A stretch of 7,177 nucleotides of DNA from Bacteroides sp. GTDB lineage: Bacteria > Bacteroidota > Bacteroidia > Bacteroidales > Bacteroidaceae. The first letter of the stretch is position 1. Each line of letters begins with the position of its first letter. Below, piece by piece: positions 7,089 to 7,177 of the stretch. The DNA lies in the NCBI GenBank assembly GCA_021204375.1, contig JAJPZL010000115.1, forward strand, positions 1 to 7,177, given 5' to 3'. Under the pieces are notes generated by a model. It searched no databases. It was given only the letters and a program-made list of their open reading frames with translations, and had not been told where the DNA came from. Both the position numbers and the translations under genes were made by a program.

Positions 7089-7100
7089 GTTATCGATAAC
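7089..7100. promoter_or_regulatory. 12-bp perfect palindrome, candidate operator upstream of the operon
   Basis: GTTATCGATAAC is a perfect palindrome with a central CG, 71 bases upstream of the SusC start. Central-CG palindromes of this kind are typical of LacI-family operators, and such regulators often control sugar loci. No regulator gene is in the window, so the binding protein is inferred. I could not identify a convincing Bacteroidota promoter (TTTG/TAnnTTTG) on the minus strand nearby. Confidence 0.5.
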
Positions 7101-7139
7101 TATCCTTTGTATATGTGGGGAACTGTTAAAAAGTAAATT

Positions 7140-7169
7140 CATACATACCGTTCTATATGTATGTACATA
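7140..7169. promoter_or_regulatory. Inverted repeat plus overlapping palindrome near the right edge
   Basis: CATACATA (7140-7147) and TATGTATG (7156-7163) form an 8-bp inverted repeat with an 8-bp spacer. TATGTACATA (7160-7169) is a perfect 10-bp palindrome overlapping the right arm. The spacing suits a dimeric regulator site, but the DNA is A/T-rich and chance symmetry is possible. The rest of 7019-7177 is A/T-rich leader without a visible gene. Confidence 0.35.
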
Positions 7170-7177
7170 TTGTATGA

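Overview
The window looks like part of a Bacteroidota (probably Bacteroidales) genome or metagenomic contig. The evidence is a SusC-type TonB receptor N-terminus, a Tat pathway made of TatA and TatC only, a DUF1080 lipoprotein, a secreted GH2 enzyme of a type common in Bacteroides relatives, and A/T-rich leaders without strong Shine-Dalgarno sites. No RNA gene, IS element or CRISPR array is visible.

All seven recognisable genes lie on the minus strand in one tight array, read from right to left. Order: a regulatory region with palindromes (7019-7177); the N-terminal ~300 residues of a SusC-like receptor (about 6100-7018); the C-terminal part of a Gfo/Idh/MocA oxidoreductase (5551 to about 6106); a second, nearly complete Gfo/Idh/MocA oxidoreductase with a twin-arginine signal (4029-5501); a DUF1080 (PF06439) lipoprotein (3135-3992); tatA (2921-3114); tatC (1961-2803); a secreted GH2 glycoside hydrolase (130-1964); and a strong intrinsic terminator (45-89). 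Spacings are short (20-50 nt, one ATGA overlap), except a 117-nt tatA-tatC gap that holds a perfect hairpin.

Inferred function: a glycan or glycoside utilisation locus in which oxidoreductases are folded with their nicotinamide cofactor in the cytoplasm and exported by a dedicated Tat translocon encoded in the same operon. They would act in the periplasm beside a DUF1080 protein, a family with members now known to cleave 3-keto-glycosides, and a GH2 hydrolase. This matches the oxidise-at-C3-then-cleave route of glycoside breakdown, with the export machinery built in.

The second main observation is that six of the seven genes are broken as written. There are in-frame stops at expected Trp codons in tatC (TAG) and the Tat-signal oxidoreductase (TGA), and a TAA at a probable Gln codon in the SusC gene. 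There are one-base frameshifts in A/T homopolymers in GH2, tatA and the truncated oxidoreductase. The SusC gene is joined directly to the second half of an oxidoreductase gene. Only the DUF1080 gene is intact. The stops are all explicable as C:G to T:A transitions and the frameshifts all lie in homopolymers. That pattern fits recent decay (possibly in a mutator background), DNA damage, or sequencing/assembly error; the sequence alone cannot decide.
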